The notes: generated by a model from the letters alone, not told the origin. A stretch of DNA of 64,000 nt from Chrysomallon squamiferum (GCA_012295275.1 CM022671.1:11775678-11839677), one strand, 5' to 3'. Counted from the first letter of the stretch, positions 11,801 through 27,281 are shown. Numbers and translations are program-made.

Positions 11801-14800
11801 ATAAAATTATGTGTTTGTTGAAACAGAACATTTTAGAAAAATATTATAAGGCAGAAACCTATAAACCTTAAATGCTGTCAGTTTTATAATTAAAATATTT
11901 TTTTTAAAATTAAAAAATTTAACATTTAATATAAGAAAAATATAATTTTGGTTTTGTGTATTAAAGAATTAGTTGTGTGTTTGTTTTCAGAACTGCAGAA
12001 AGGAGATTACAGTGTTAGCTATATTATACAATTTATATGTTTCTTTCCAAATGAATGAATAATAATCATAATACACAAAATAAAGCTTAAAAATTAAAAA
12101 AATTACTTTTGTTTAAATTTAAAAATACACAAATTAAAACCAGCATTAAAATAATTACTGGCAGTTCTGTCTTTCTGTTAGCATTTCTAGAAAACTTCAT
12201 TCCATTAAAATACATCAACTCAAATATTAACCATAATTACAAATAACTATAAAATTACATGAAAAAAAGTCAAAAGACAAAATGTGTTTAATGAAACTGA
12301 AATTTTGTCAATACTATTAAATGAAATGAAATATTAAGTTATTCAGATTTTCTTTTATAAATCTGTTACACAAATTTCCATTAAAAAATTGCATTCAACT
12401 TGAACAATTTGCAAATTTAAAAAAGAAAAATATATTGCATATATTCAAAAAGTTGTAAATTAAAGGGCAACATAGTTGACTTCTTTTATCTTAATGCATA
12501 AGAAAAGATTCCTTGCTGCTAATAAATAAAAGTAGTCCTCGAAGAGACGACAGCAGTTTTTTTTCCTCTGCCTGCAAACAAAAACAATAATTAAAAATCA
12601 CTGACACAGATACGGATGGTTATTAAACTATAGGTTGTTAAACATCCATTTTCTTCATGTCCACAAAGTTTCTGTGTAAAGAAGCAAAAGGGTGTGACTA
12701 TGACTTGTAAGAAAACCTAATTACTGGGTGTGTCTGAATGTACAGCCTTCTATTGTGTGAACATTGATCTTCCTCTTTGTGACAGACAGGTATTCACTGA
12801 AACAAATTAATCCACAGTTTTAAATCTGTTCTTGTTGTTTTTATAATTATTATTATTACTATTATTATCATTACCAATAATCTTATCATCGTCATCATCA
12901 TCAATATTATTATCATTATTTAATTAATTCAGTATTATTATTTAATTAATTGTCAGTCATTTTCAGTATCAAAGTTGATAACAAAACTATTGAAATAAAA
13001 TTTTGTTGTATGTTCATTAAGTTTTTTTTTGTTTTGAAGGCACTACATTTATGAAAATATATATGAGTCACTGTCCTTGATAACCTTTTCATTACATTTA
13101 CAGTGTGTGTAAGTGAAAGTGTTTAAGTAGCACAAACACACACACACACACAGGTAAATAAATGTGTCTATATTACAATGAGTGGGAGTCTAATAAAAAG
13201 TTAAAAAACGTGAATTGCACCCAGTTCTTTTTATAAAATGATATCTAGGAGTTACCCATCTGTAATTAATACTGTGTGCTAGTTCTCCCTTTAGGTAAAT
13301 GTTTTAAAAATAACAAAGCACCACCCATTTACCACATGTTCCATGTTATTGTTTTTCATCCTGGCAGAGACCAGTGTATTAAAGCACACCCAACCGTCCA
13401 TGAGTGAAGAGAAAGTGACAGTCAGTTTGTAGAAATAAGTGTGTATGTTGGTGTAAGTAAACTGGTTTAGTTTTCTCAGCCAGCCATCTTGTCCACTCAG
13501 TACACTTCAGTTTGACCCCAGCGTCTGCCAGGAGGGCTCAGATAATAACACACAGTCTGTTCTTCAGCCTCCTCTTTCATAATCACTGCTTAGTGCAGTG
13601 TGTTGATACCTGTAGTTCTTGAGTGCACTACACTGTGTTCAAAGTGATGTCTTCAAAGTAAGGGCAGATGTTAAATATTCATTCACGATTGCTACCTGTA
13701 GTTCTGTTCATTACTATTGATTACTGTTGATTACTTGTTCTGCAGATTATTGATACTATTGATTACTTACTTTTTTACCCATAAACTTCCTGAAACATGG
13801 TTCTTTCTGTATCAGGTAAGTCAGTTTTTATTTTATTTTATGATCAAGAATTTTATTTAAAAATTTAGAAAGTTTGGCTAATTGTTTTTTCAAAATGTAA
13901 ATTTTATAATTAATTTTAAATGAATTAGAAAAGTTCATTGTATTATCTAACAACTAGTCATTACCAAGGTTGATTTATTTCTAATATAAATATTCAGTAA
14001 ATCTTTTAATATAACAAGGACAAACTTACTAATATCTGTACTTATGTATAAATACAAATATGATGTAAATCAAACAAACACATTTTGAAGCTTTTCTTTT
14101 TTATAATAATAAATGAATAAATAAAACTGAATAAATTTATACTACAGTTTACTGGTAACTTCATTCTCAGTGTTCATAGCAATCAAAATAAATCTCAAAA
14201 TATGTCTGGGTTTTTGAATTAGGAACACAGTGTTCATATAAATTGCATAACTTTCTCTAATTTTCCAGACATTTGGTAAATGAGATAAAATAAAGTCAGT
14301 TCTACAGGGTAACCAGTTGAGGAGAGTTTTGTTCCATGCAGCTGATTATCAAACACCATTGTGTATGATTTACTTTACAAAATACATGTAAAAGTTATTT
14401 TGCAACTTTCTTGTAAAATTTAATGTAGCCTTTGTAGTGGAGAAATTAATATATTGATTGGTATAGATGTAATATTATTATTATTTTTAAATGTTTTAGA
14501 ATAGGTTTACTTTTTCATAACATCATTTTATAAAAGTCATACTTGATATATAAATCAGATAAAATTTTATAAAGTCATGTATAACTATATGTAGTATCAT
14601 AATGATTATAAAACATGCATCTGAGATGTAACTTCATTATGAAAAACACATCTCTGATAGTAACATCAATACCTATATAATATATATTTATAAAACATGT
14701 TTTATTATATAAAAGCTGTATGTTTGATATTAGTAAGAGTTAGTGTGTGGAATCTGTTGATGTATAAAACATGTTACAGGAGAAGCTGTATTTACCATTG

Positions 14801-14968
14801 ATTAGATGTTTATTAAAAGTAGGCTGTGCATGTAATATTGGTAATAAAAACGCATTCCATTACATCACACAGCCTGGATTAAACAAAACATGTAACAGGT
14901 GTTCATTATATTAGCTAATATTTCAATATCCCTTTAGAATACATACATACATACATATATTCATAATA

Positions 14969-15006
<38 letters not shown>

Positions 15007-16879
15007 TGTTTATACCATTGTATTTTATCATTATATTCTAGTTCTTGTTTATGTAACTTAGATAAGTATACACTGTTGACAATATTTAGCTGTAAAAATT
15101 TTATTTTAATGTATATCTGTAATATTTGGTTTTAAAATTAGCAACATTATCCTGAAAATATGAAAGGTTAAGCTTTGGTAAAAATAAAATCATAATTAAT
15201 AGATCACAGTGTATATTCCTTAAACAGTTTTTGAAGATTTGTAAATTTTAATTTTTTTATATTTGTTATCTTTATGCTTATAGTTAGTGAGGTATGTGAT
15301 TTTGAAATTAAAAGAAGGAATTGACTGTACCAGTGTGGTTAGAGCTGTAATGAGACACACGAGACACTGGGATCAAACCTCCCCTGTCTCACCCAGGATT
15401 ATTTTCTATTTCAGTCTAGGTTTATCAAAAACAATGGATTTAATATCCTCAGTTGGTAGGTGCACATAAAAGATTACTTGCTGCTGTTTATAAGAATAGT
15501 CCTAAATCTGTAGCAGTATGTTTTCTTCTGATATCATTACTTAACAAATTAACTATTTAAATAATTAACATTAAATAAATACCTAATAACCATAGCAATA
15601 ATGTTTGTTGTAAATAATGGTTCATTTGTTGGTTCTTTGGGGTACATTTACAGATTAACAACAAAAGATCTTTTATCTACTCCTTCCTGCAGACAGGAAC
15701 AAAATATAGCATTGTGTTAGTAAAGTGCTTTAAGGATCAAGTCTACATCTCAAGAATATTTTTTTATTATTCTCAATATCTTTAATATAAACAATTCACT
15801 TATTAACAAAACTGTTAAATTTATCGAAGGAAGTGAAAAGATGTATGGTGTGTTTGAAACAAACCTCAGTTTCACTGTTTCTCACGGTAAGGAGGAATCA
15901 TATTGCTGTACAATTCACACGTTAAAAAAACTTAGTTTTTTTACTATTACCGGATGTGTAGGGTTGTTTGTAAGAATAAAGATGGAGTTTGGCTGGTGTT
16001 TTGAAATGCGTGGGTTGCTGTTATAGGCAAGGACCAAACTCTTCATCAAACTTCAATAAAGCTTTTCTTTTCTCTCAGCTTCCGCAATTAATTATGAGTC
16101 ATTCTTCTTAAGTTTGTACTGCTTCCTGTCACTTCTCCAATATACATTTGTAAATGTTTAATTTGTTATTTATTGTTGGCAATGACTCGATTACAAGGTT
16201 TGTAAACATTGCTGGTCTTTTAATTTTATTTGCTTTCAAAAAGGTTTTATTGGTTGACTTACTTTATTTGTATTTCTGTTATTTATTTATTTATTTGTTT
16301 TGTTTTTTTATATCATTTAATTCTTTTTATTTCATTTCATTTATTTATTTTATTTTATTTTATTTTATTTTTTATTAAATATATATATGCCAGAATGTTG
16401 GTTGGGAGAGGGGATATTTTATTTAATTTAGATTTAATTTCAGATTTTATTACTTACATTAAGAAATCTCTGATGAATGTAAAATATGTAATATGATACA
16501 AGTCTCTTCACATACAGTTTGTCTTGTTATTTCAGAAAATCACAATACAAACTCTAAATCTGCATTTTTTTTTTTTATCTAGTACAGATCTGTACTATCA
16601 TTGAACAGACCTGTATTGATGACACAATTAAATTCTGGCTTGGCAAGGATTAAAGATAATCATACTGCCTTTCTGTGTGCAGAAATCTGTAGCTCTGACT
16701 GACTGCACATGACCAGGGTGTCACAGTTCACGTTCTGCAGAGCAGACGAGTTTGAAAACAGCGGTGTGCATGAAAACTCAGTTAAAAACAATTAAAAAGG
16801 TGTTTGTAATAAGACAGAATCAAGACCATTTGGAATTTGTTGAAAAATTTTTCAAAGAATAATAAAAATGACATTGATG

Positions 16880-16930
<51 letters not shown>

Positions 16931-17989
16931 GCAATAGCAATAATAATAATGATAATAATAAAACCCACAAAAACACCAATGTGACCAAGCAGAAACAAAG
17001 CGTGACAAAAATGATAAAATAAGACGTATCAGTGTAAAACAAACTGTACATGACAGATACTCTATGTCAATGGGTAAACACAGCAGGTAACTGCAAGTAT
17101 TGTGCTATTGTTGAACTCATTTAGGTATAATCTTTATTTATCTATAAAAAATAAAATAGTAAAGATTTGTCAGAATTATAATACAGCTTAGTAATGTTAA
17201 GCTGACATTATTTCAATTCAGTTGTTATTTATAACATTTACCCAACACCTTTATATCTTCCACCTCATGAATTTTAACATGGTGAGTCATATTTTGATAA
17301 AAATGAAGGTCATAAAACTCACATTTGTTTTGTATTCTTCATATCAGTAAACATCAAAGTAAATGACGTTTAAAATATTTTGTATTTTTGTCACCATGAT
17401 GGGAGTTTTGATATCATACTTGGATTTCTTTTTATCTCATTAACATTTTATTACCCTTTCAGTTTTTTTGTATTCTGAGAACTTGTTTATTTTTATATTT
17501 TTTTATTTGCTGAATTAATTTCTTTATGCAGTAAAAATGCGGAACAGGGAAAAAATTTGGGGCAGGGCAGCCATCATTTTAAAAAATTAACATAAAGTAA
17601 CATTTTTAAATATGCCTGTTTTAAATTTTATTCACCAAAGTAGCTACTAAATAATGTTTCTCAGTGTTATCTGGTTCCAACTTGTTCTCTTATTTATCAA
17701 AGTCACTTTTGTATGTTTTGTATGAGAGGATTTATATAAAAAACAAATATCTTGTTACTAACTGAAGAATGGATCAGGAACTGCACATTGTTTTCCTCAT
17801 GTTGTCTGTGAATGTCTGACTGAGGCCCAGTGATAAGGAATATTAAAATGTTAAATAACATAATAGCCATCCGTTTGTCTTTTCAGTTATCTACTTCTGT
17901 CCATCTGTGCATCCATCCATCCATCAAAAAATGCTTTATTTGTCTGTTCTTTCTGTTTACTTATTTTAATCTATCTAATTCATGATCCA

Positions 17990-18039
<50 letters not shown>

Positions 18040-18558
18040 TTTATAAGCCTAATTGTTTTTGTTGTTTTTGACGGAACATCACTTTCAGTTGTCTTCTCTG
18101 TAACATATCTGGCTTTATTTATTTATTAATTTAATTAATTAATTTATTTAGTTTATCTTGATCTGCATTTGACACAGAATGTGTTTGGAATCTGTGGGTG
18201 AATCACAGAAAAAAAATGTAGCAAACAGCAGAACTTTTCCTCCCAATTAGAATACACAACTTCAGTAATGTCAGTTAAATGTCAAAAGTTAAAACTGAGA
18301 GTTTTGTTGTTTCTAATTCTTGTTCTGATGTCATCACTTTGATGCAATTCTAAATCTCAAAATATTTTAATGGTGGCTTTCTTTTTTTTTATAAATATTT
18401 CTTATACACTGTGATAAACATTTCACTGTGTTCTAGAATACATTCTTTTAATTTTAATGTTTTTAATTTTGGAATTTACATGATTAACAACCAGAATATT
18501 AAAGATTTAATATTCATATAATTCTTGATTGTTGTCATGTATAATGATGATGATGATG

Positions 18559-18597
<39 letters not shown>

Positions 18598-21500
18598 GTA
18601 ATAGTAATGTATTTTAGAATTTTGACAGAATGTTTATTTTATCATATTATATAAATCTGTGAATAAAACCATTGTTGAACAATTTAATAATTTTAGATGC
18701 TTTAATTAAATTTTTTCTTCAAAGGTTTTATTACAGATTTATTTATTACTTTTTATTATTATTATTTTTAAAATTGATTAAGGTCTCAATTTTTATTTTT
18801 TTTTTTTTTATATTGCTTTTTTAAATATTTTATTTGCTTCTTTATTTTAATATACCATGATTAAAATCACGAACACTTCAAACCTTCAGTTAATATCTAC
18901 TTTGTTATTTACAATTCTGTTTCAGCGGTTGCCTCAGACATTGTCTTCATACCTGCGAGTGAACTAAAACAACAGCAGTCTGATTCCTACCACAATGTCT
19001 CTGCTGAATCTCAAGGAGACCAGGATTCTCTTGAAAGGATCCAGAAAGTGTTTACTTTGCCAAGACATCACCTCCAGCAGTCTCCTGTCCCCAGCAGTGG
19101 TGATGACGAAGTTGCTAGCAGCGAATCATGTGATGAGGTGATGTTTTTGTCAGTTAACAATAATTGGTTAATTCAAGTTTTTATCACAAAAGTCAGAATT
19201 ACTTATGTAAATACAGAATTAAATCAATGGCTCAGATGTTTGTGAGTTCATAACTGGAATATTCAAAGTTGCTGATATGTTTGTGGTTCAGATAAATAAA
19301 ACAGGTTAAGATTAAAATAGAGTAGCTATTAGTGAATAAGAAAAATATATCATTTCAGTAAAATAAAATACAGATTTATTTGAGGGGTTTTAATTATTAG
19401 TTTTTATTGTTGTTTTAGCCTTGCTTTTATTTATTTTTTTATTATTGACATTATTATTATTTTAGATTTTTTATTGTTTTATTTTATTTTATTTTATTAA
19501 TAACCTCTTCTGTCATGCACATGTGATATAAATTTTTATTTTCCTCATGGCAATGACTTTACAAAACAAACTGATGTGATATCCACCCTTTTTGTATTAA
19601 TACTTCCTCTTTTTAACTCTTTTAAGTTAGGTATAAAATCAGGTGATATACCAAACAGTCTGAAGTGTTTTCCATTGTGTTTGTGAATCCATCTATAGAG
19701 AATATCTCAAAATTCATGTGTCCAGTAACTAATTTTAGCCACAAAAATCATATTTCTGTTGTGAAACAATCAATTGTTATCTTTAGTTTGTAAAATATGT
19801 TAAAAGATTGTTAATTTTGAACAATAACTTGGTAGACATTACAATATTACATATTTCATGTAATTTCCACATCATATCAGAATTTGAATTTTCTGTACCT
19901 TACTTAATGAACTACTAGGAGGGAGAAAAAAATGTCAAAAGTGACAAAGCTAAATGTACTTTTGTGAAACTTAAGTAAAAATGTATTGATGTGATTTTCC
20001 AAATATATTTTTTTCATATTAGCTGGTAGTAAAACTGATTTTCATGATAAAATTTACTCAAATTTTACCTCAGCCACACACATTACAGTCATTCCAAGTT
20101 ATACACACAGAAACACATGGGCCATTGGTATTGCAATATGTTTGTCACTTCTGATTTTTATCTTCACTTAGCTAGCACTTGGTTTTTTTATTTGTAATTT
20201 TTATGTTGTGAATTGTTGTGAAATCACATCACTGTGTCTAATTTTTTAAATGAATTTTGTTTTCATTTTTTTTAATTATACCATCAGCAAATAAAAATTA
20301 GTAAATAAACATTGATAGTTCTTCAAAAGTTTAAACATGCAGTTACATACATGACTTGTCATTTTAGCAGTTTTTATACATTAGTAGCTGATTTTGTTTG
20401 AAATATTCTTTGATATACATATATGAAACTAACATACCAACATAAAGGTCAATGAAGTGATTAACTAGAGAATTGGGTAACATGTTGAACATAGCTGTAG
20501 GTGACAACATTACCTTTCAAAAGTAATTTCAAGTGCTGTGTAAAAATCATTATTAACTTTGAGACAGTTGTGTGGTAGCACTGTTACCATTTTTATTTGT
20601 TTTGTTTCTTTTAGTTATTAATGTTAATGGTATTAAAACTAGTATTATGATGTCCTACTACAATGGTAAATGATAATAATACTATAATAATTATTATATT
20701 ATAAGTATAAATAAATAAAAATAATCATTTCCTAATTCTCTGGTTTTATTCTTTTTCTGTTAAGAACATAATTTTAAATAAATCAGTAAGAGCTAATGTT
20801 TAAATAATTACAGATTGACACCAGCCATGATGAGTCTCCACAGGTGAAAATGCTCAAGTTGAGACAGATTCTTGTAGCTGGAGTTCTTGACAGTGAAAAA
20901 TCTTACCTCAGTGACCTGGAACTTCTTTTAACTGTGAGGTTTAACACTTACTTGCTTTTAGCAAATATTGTACTTTTTGTATGTGTATACACAGTTGTAT
21001 GTGTGTGCATGCATGGATTAAAACAGAACAAAATGGCAAATGACACTAACATGGCTACAGTAAAGTAATAATGATGGTTTGTGTGAGACATGTATGTAAC
21101 ATGTCTGTAGTTAAAGAATGCCCAAAGCTGCACCATTCATCACATTTCATCTTATTCAATTTCTTCTTCATTTGACTCAGTGGATTTTAAAAAAACATGT
21201 TTAAATACATTTATGAGATTATCAAATAGTGCTTTCTTTTATATATATATATATGTTTGATTCCTTTTAATATTTTTAAAAAAAACAGCCACAAAAATTT
21301 AAAAAAAATCTACAAAACAAACAAAATAACAACAATATAACGAACAAAAAACAGGTATACTGAAAAAAGTATGTTTTTTCATTTGATATCTATAATTATT
21401 CTTACATAATATTTCCATATCACTAACAGATTTTAATTTCATTGTTATTATTACTAAAAATAACTTTTATTACTCTGTTATCTAAAACCTGTCAGAATGA

Positions 21501-22864
21501 TATTTCTTTAAGCTATCTTCTTATTATTAGTTGTTTTGCCTATGCAAACATCATGATCTTGCTTCTTCATTACTCTTATTATTATCATTTATTTTTCTAA
21601 ACAACTTCCTTCATTGGACTCTCCAGTTTTTCAGCTGAAGGTGCTTTCATCTTAAGATGGTTTCTAATTGGACTGCTGTTGAATTTAAGCGTTTAAAGTT
21701 AGTGTGTGTCTATCACCCAGGAAGTGTTAACATGACTGAGTCATTAGATCATGATTCAGTTGGGTTCTTAAGTGAATGTTGAAAGTCTAATAAAACATTC
21801 ACATGACCTACATGACATTTCAAAGTGTACCTCTCTGAATGAATGGTTCAAACACATAAAAAAATAAGTTATAGAGTTAGCAAGGAAATATTCAACAGAC
21901 CAAGTCTTTGTTAATATTAAAGTTCTGGGTTGTTTGACTTTTTGTACATTTTGCTAATTTGTCGTATGGATTACTGAGAAGTGAAAACGTCTTATTTTAA
22001 CTCATGCAGTTTATTACGTTCATTTAAAAAAAAATAAAAAATAAAAGAATGTGTGGTTTTCATGAATATTAAAGTAACTGCTGTTTGGTATTTATTAAAA
22101 GTATTAAAAACTTCACTGTTTACCCTGTGTTTATGTTAGGCCATATTTACATTAATAACCATTCCTTCTATAGCTATCAAAATCAAAATCATCACAAACA
22201 ATATAAAATCAGATTATTCTTAATTGTACTGAACCTAATTATTATTTTGTAATGTTCTAAACGATATAAAAATAATTATTACACATTCACAGCTTGAGGC
22301 AGATGTCATAATTTTGCTGAATTGCTTTCAGGGTTTCTTTTATCTTTTATCTAGAGTTAGTTGACCTCAAACTAGTACAGAACCATGTATCATTTTATCT
22401 CTAGTTAGTATGATCTATACTGCATATGTTCTGTTTAAATTAAACAACAGTAACACCAGTAATAATAATAATTATTATAACAATAATAATAATAATTATG
22501 ATAATTTTTTAAGCCATCTTATTATAACAATAATAATAATAATAATAATAAAACATCCAGGTTTTCATCATTATTTTTCTCTGTACCAGTTATAAAAGTG
22601 GCTACAAAAGAGATCCCCTCTTGACACGTTACTGTTTGACTGATGAAATGAAGTTGATAAAAAAGCTATTATTTTAACAGTGTGCTTACTCATGTATAAA
22701 GGTCACAGTGTTTAATGGTCCCTAACCTAGTTCACATTTCACTTTACAGTAAATAAACACTTGTAGTAAATAAATAGTCAACAACATCAGATAATATATA
22801 CAGAATCTGTTTGTTTATTGTTTTTTTACACCATTCTTCATTATAGATATATATGCATGTGTGT

Positions 22865-22917
<53 letters not shown>

Positions 22918-24265
22918 TACACACAAGACCATGCTCATACATACATACATATACATATATATATACATACACATGATACATATATATATATATATATATA
23001 TCATGGGTATGTATATATATATATGTATGAAATCAATCTTTTGTTATTTCTATATTTATGTTTCATTATTTATTTATTTATCTATGTTAGCTGAGTGTAT
23101 GTTATTAATGTTCAGAATTCAGTATTTTCAGTACAAACACTGCTGATTGATTTAATGCTGTATTTTCAGTACAAACTGCTGATTGATTTAATGCTGTATT
23201 TTCAGTACAAACGCTGCTGATTGATTTAATGCTATATTTTCAGTACAAACGCTGCTGATTGATTTAATGCTGTATTTTCAGTACAAACGCTGCTGATTGA
23301 TTTAATGCTGTCTTTTCAGTACAAACTCTGCTGATTGATTTAATGCTGTCTTTTCAGTACAAACTGCTGATTGATTTAATGCTGTATTTTCAGTACAAAC
23401 GCTGCTGATTGATTTAATGCTGTATTTTCAGTACAAACGGTCGCTCCTAGCGTCGAGTCACAGCTCTCAGCCCGTGATTCGCCAAGATGACATTGAGGCA
23501 ATATTCAGCAACATCGACATCCTCTACCAAGTACATGTAGAGTTTGTCACTGGACTCAAACCTATTGTCAACAGCAAATCAATGGAACAGAGAATTGGAG
23601 AAATTTTCAAAATGCTGGTATGTTTTAGAAATATATATTTTCTTCAGTTGTAAATAAAAACAAAACATCAGACAGAGTGAAATGTTTATAAGAACAGTTG
23701 AACTAACATTAAGTTATGAAGAAAGATATATAAATTAATTTAAAATTAACTGATGAAACAAGATTGCGTTAAAATATTAAATTTATAAAAATAGAATTAA
23801 TAATATACTTTGTGTGTTTATTTCATATTTATAATAATTTAATTTAATTTAATTTAATTTAATTTAATAAAATAGTTTTGTTCTTGCTTTAATATTACTT
23901 TTATTAACAATTAACTAAATAATCTTACTAAAGATTAGTTTTTACAAACTTCCAGTCATAATGATTTCTTTCTTCTTTAAATTTTCCGTTATGACAAAAA
24001 CTAATTTTGTTACACATTAGATGAGTTAATGACAGGTGGTGTGTTTTCAGATTTTTAAACTGCCAGTGTATGGGGGATACATGGAGAACTACCAGAAAGC
24101 TGTTTCTAAAATACACAGGTGTTGTGAGGAGAGTCAGAGATTTCAGGAAATAGCTCAGGTGAGAGAGTTAGTGTAAGGCAAATACTTTCAGGTGATTAGT
24201 TTTTAATTTGCAGAGAGAACAATTGGATTTGTGTAATCAGCCCGTGTCTAAATTCTTCTTGTAAT

Positions 24266-24310
<45 letters not shown>

Positions 24311-24328
24311 ATTTTTATATATATATAT

Positions 24329-24359
<31 letters not shown>

Positions 24360-27232
24360 CTTCAGGCAATAAAATTACCCTCAAACAACAAAGAAGTTAC
24401 AAACCTTGAAGGTAAAACTAGTCTTCACATTTCACTGACTTAATATAGTCTCTATTCAAAATAAAATTTAACTGTCATCCTTACTTTATTGATCAAATTT
24501 ATTGACTTATTCATGGCAAGGATAATTTTACATACTTTCACTGAGGTTGATTATATTTAAATCTATGGATGTGGGTGTGTCTGTGTTTGTGTGTGTGAGT
24601 GTTTTTATGTGTGCATAGGTTTGTGTGTGTGTGTAGTTTTATGTGTGCATAGGTTAGTGTGTGTGTGTAGTTTTTATGTGTGCATAGGTTTGTGTGTGTG
24701 TGTAGTTTTATGTGTGCATAGGTTTGTGTGTGTGTGTAGTTTTTATGTGTGCATAGGTTTGTGTGTGTGTGTAGTTTTATGTGTGTGTAGTTTTATGTGT
24801 GCATAGGTTTGTGTGTGTGTAGTTTTTATGTGTGCATAGGTTTGTGTGTGTGTAGTTTTTATGTGTGCATAGGTTTGTGTGTGTGTGTAGTTTTATGTGT
24901 GCATAGGTTTGTGTGTGTGTAGTTTTTATGTGTGCATATATTTGTGTGTGTGTAGTTTTATGTGTGCATAAGTTGTGTGTGTGTGTGTGTTTTTATGTGT
25001 GCATAGGTTTGTGTGTGTGTAGTTTTTATGTGTGTGTAGTTTCGTCAAACATTGGGTTAGATGTTTAAAAATGTTTTGTTTTACTTTAGATGCTCTGTTC
25101 AAGCCTGTACAGAGACTGCAGAGAAACACTCTGGTCTTACACGTAAGAAATTATTATCTTATTTTTGTTTTATTATAATGATGTAAAAATCATATCTATA
25201 CTGATTCTAAAGATTTTAGCTTGGGGAATAAAAAGTTCTCTCTCCCATTCTTACCTAACAAATCAGCTGAATAAAAAATAAATTATTCCATATCATCATC
25301 ATCGTCATCATCATTATAGTTTTTATAATTTTTATCATTATATTATCTGTTGTTATTTATTGTTCAGTTTTTCTCCAACAGTCATCATTTGTTATCATGC
25401 TTGAGTCTTTCACATCATCAATGTCTGCATGTTTCTTATGTTAATGACCTTGAAATGTGATATTTCATAAACTGAAAGTTGAAACTGTTTGACAGAAGTA
25501 AGCCTCTCAAAGGTTGTGTTAACACATTAGAAAAACAAACATAAATGCTAAAGATGCAGTAAATTGTCTAAAGAGCAGTAAACAGAATAAACCTGTAAGA
25601 TATAGCTAGCCACAATACAACCTTATGTTAGAGATAACAAGATTATACAAGTTTCATTATTATAAAAAATGACAAACTGTATTTTACAAGTGTTCTCATT
25701 ATAGAGGTTATCATAAATTAAACTGTGTATCTAGCACACTGTGTATCTAGGTCACCTTACAGAAATTTTCCAATGCACCTATTCTTAATGTACATACTTT
25801 TTATAATGAAAGTAGTATTTAACCAGACAAACATACATTTAACTTTTTTATTTTATTTTGTTTATAAAAAAAGACTAATGAATGTTTTTGTTTTGACGGC
25901 CAGTAAATATTAAAATATTATAATTAATTACAACCACAAATAATTATTTAATTATTTATTTATATTTGTCTAAAGTCAGATTTTATTTATTTTTTAAATT
26001 TATCATCATCATCATCAACATCATAATCATCAACATCATAATCATCATTATTGATGTTATTATTGTCATCAACATCACCATCAATATCATCATTATTTTA
26101 TAATCATGATCATTATTGTTGTTGTTGTTATTATTGTTGTTATTATTACTGTTATTGTTATTATTATTATTATTATTATCAGGATTTGATCAAGTATACT
26201 CCAGAAAGCCATCCAGACCATGAGATTCTGAAGAAAACTTTGAGTCTGTCTCAACACAACTTAGAAACATTTGGAACTGGCATTATGTCCAGTGGAGCAC
26301 TGGTAAACTAACGTTCTGTGTCAAACTGACTTTTTTCTTAATTAGAAAAGTGATTGACTTAAAACGACTGTGATGTTGTTGTGTTATGTGAACTTGAGCT
26401 GATTCCTGCATAACAGAGTATTTCACTCAGAAGTGTAACTGTGGTACTGAACTGTTTATGTTTATAAAGTCACATTTAAGTTGCACACAAACAATGATTA
26501 GACTAGACCATGCAAAGACTTTTTTTCACTGCAACATGTGAAAAGAATAGCAATTTCTCTCATTTTCATTTATCTTACATATAAATTGTTCACAAAATTA
26601 TATTGATCATATTTATTTATTTATTTATTTGTTGTTATTATTATTATTTGTGTTGTAGCCAGAAGAAAAGCGTTATTTGGTAAAAAGCAGTTTTCTTGTG
26701 GAGCTGGTGAACGGTTCACGTAAACTGAGATACATGTTCCTCTTCAACGACATTCTTGTTTGCACCAAGAAAGAAACACACAGGTTAGTTTTAAAAATAA
26801 AACAGTTTTCTGTTGAATTTATTTCTTAATGATTTAACTTTGGGTTTGTATCAAAATACAAACAGTTATAAAATCCTTAAATGTAATTTGAATTAAAATA
26901 AATAAATCTTCAGCTTTAAAAGTAAACCTTTTCACTTAAAAGTTTTAAAATAATCATCAGGATCATCAGTATTATGTTTAGTTTGATTTTGTTGATACTT
27001 AAACGGTGTCTGTTTTTGTTGATGTTAAATAATTAACAGTAGAAATAATCTTTCAGTTTTTCAGTTTTAAATAAAATAAAATGAGATTATTTAGCTTCTA
27101 GTTGAAGGGGAGATAATTTGAATTTTTAAATAGAAAATAAAAAAAATTAAAATCTTCTATATAAAATCTGGTAGGCATCTGATATAAGACAAAAACATTC
27201 AGAAATCATTATTTTTATTATTTTTTTTATTG

Positions 27233-27281
<49 letters not shown>

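Larger units (their letters stand above)
5827..18925 (+). other. BCR: BCR intron 1 (13.1 kb)
   Basis: The longest intron in the window, from GTAAGT to TTCAG. Contents: AC/AT microsatellites at about 6300-6620 and 7160-7480, a SINE-like stretch near 7580, the 55-bp minisatellite at 10995-11437, V-SINE relics near 12.5 and 15.4 kb, a candidate internal first exon ending at 13815, a mixed-composition island at 15.84-16.13 kb, an AAT run (16879-16929), a (GT)n run (17992-18037) and GAT/AAT triplets (18548-18600). No other coding exon is convincing. Confidence 0.85.

Noticed and set aside
15287-15469. 60-residue open frame
   Set aside because: Lies across the V-SINE relic; no protein family resemblance.
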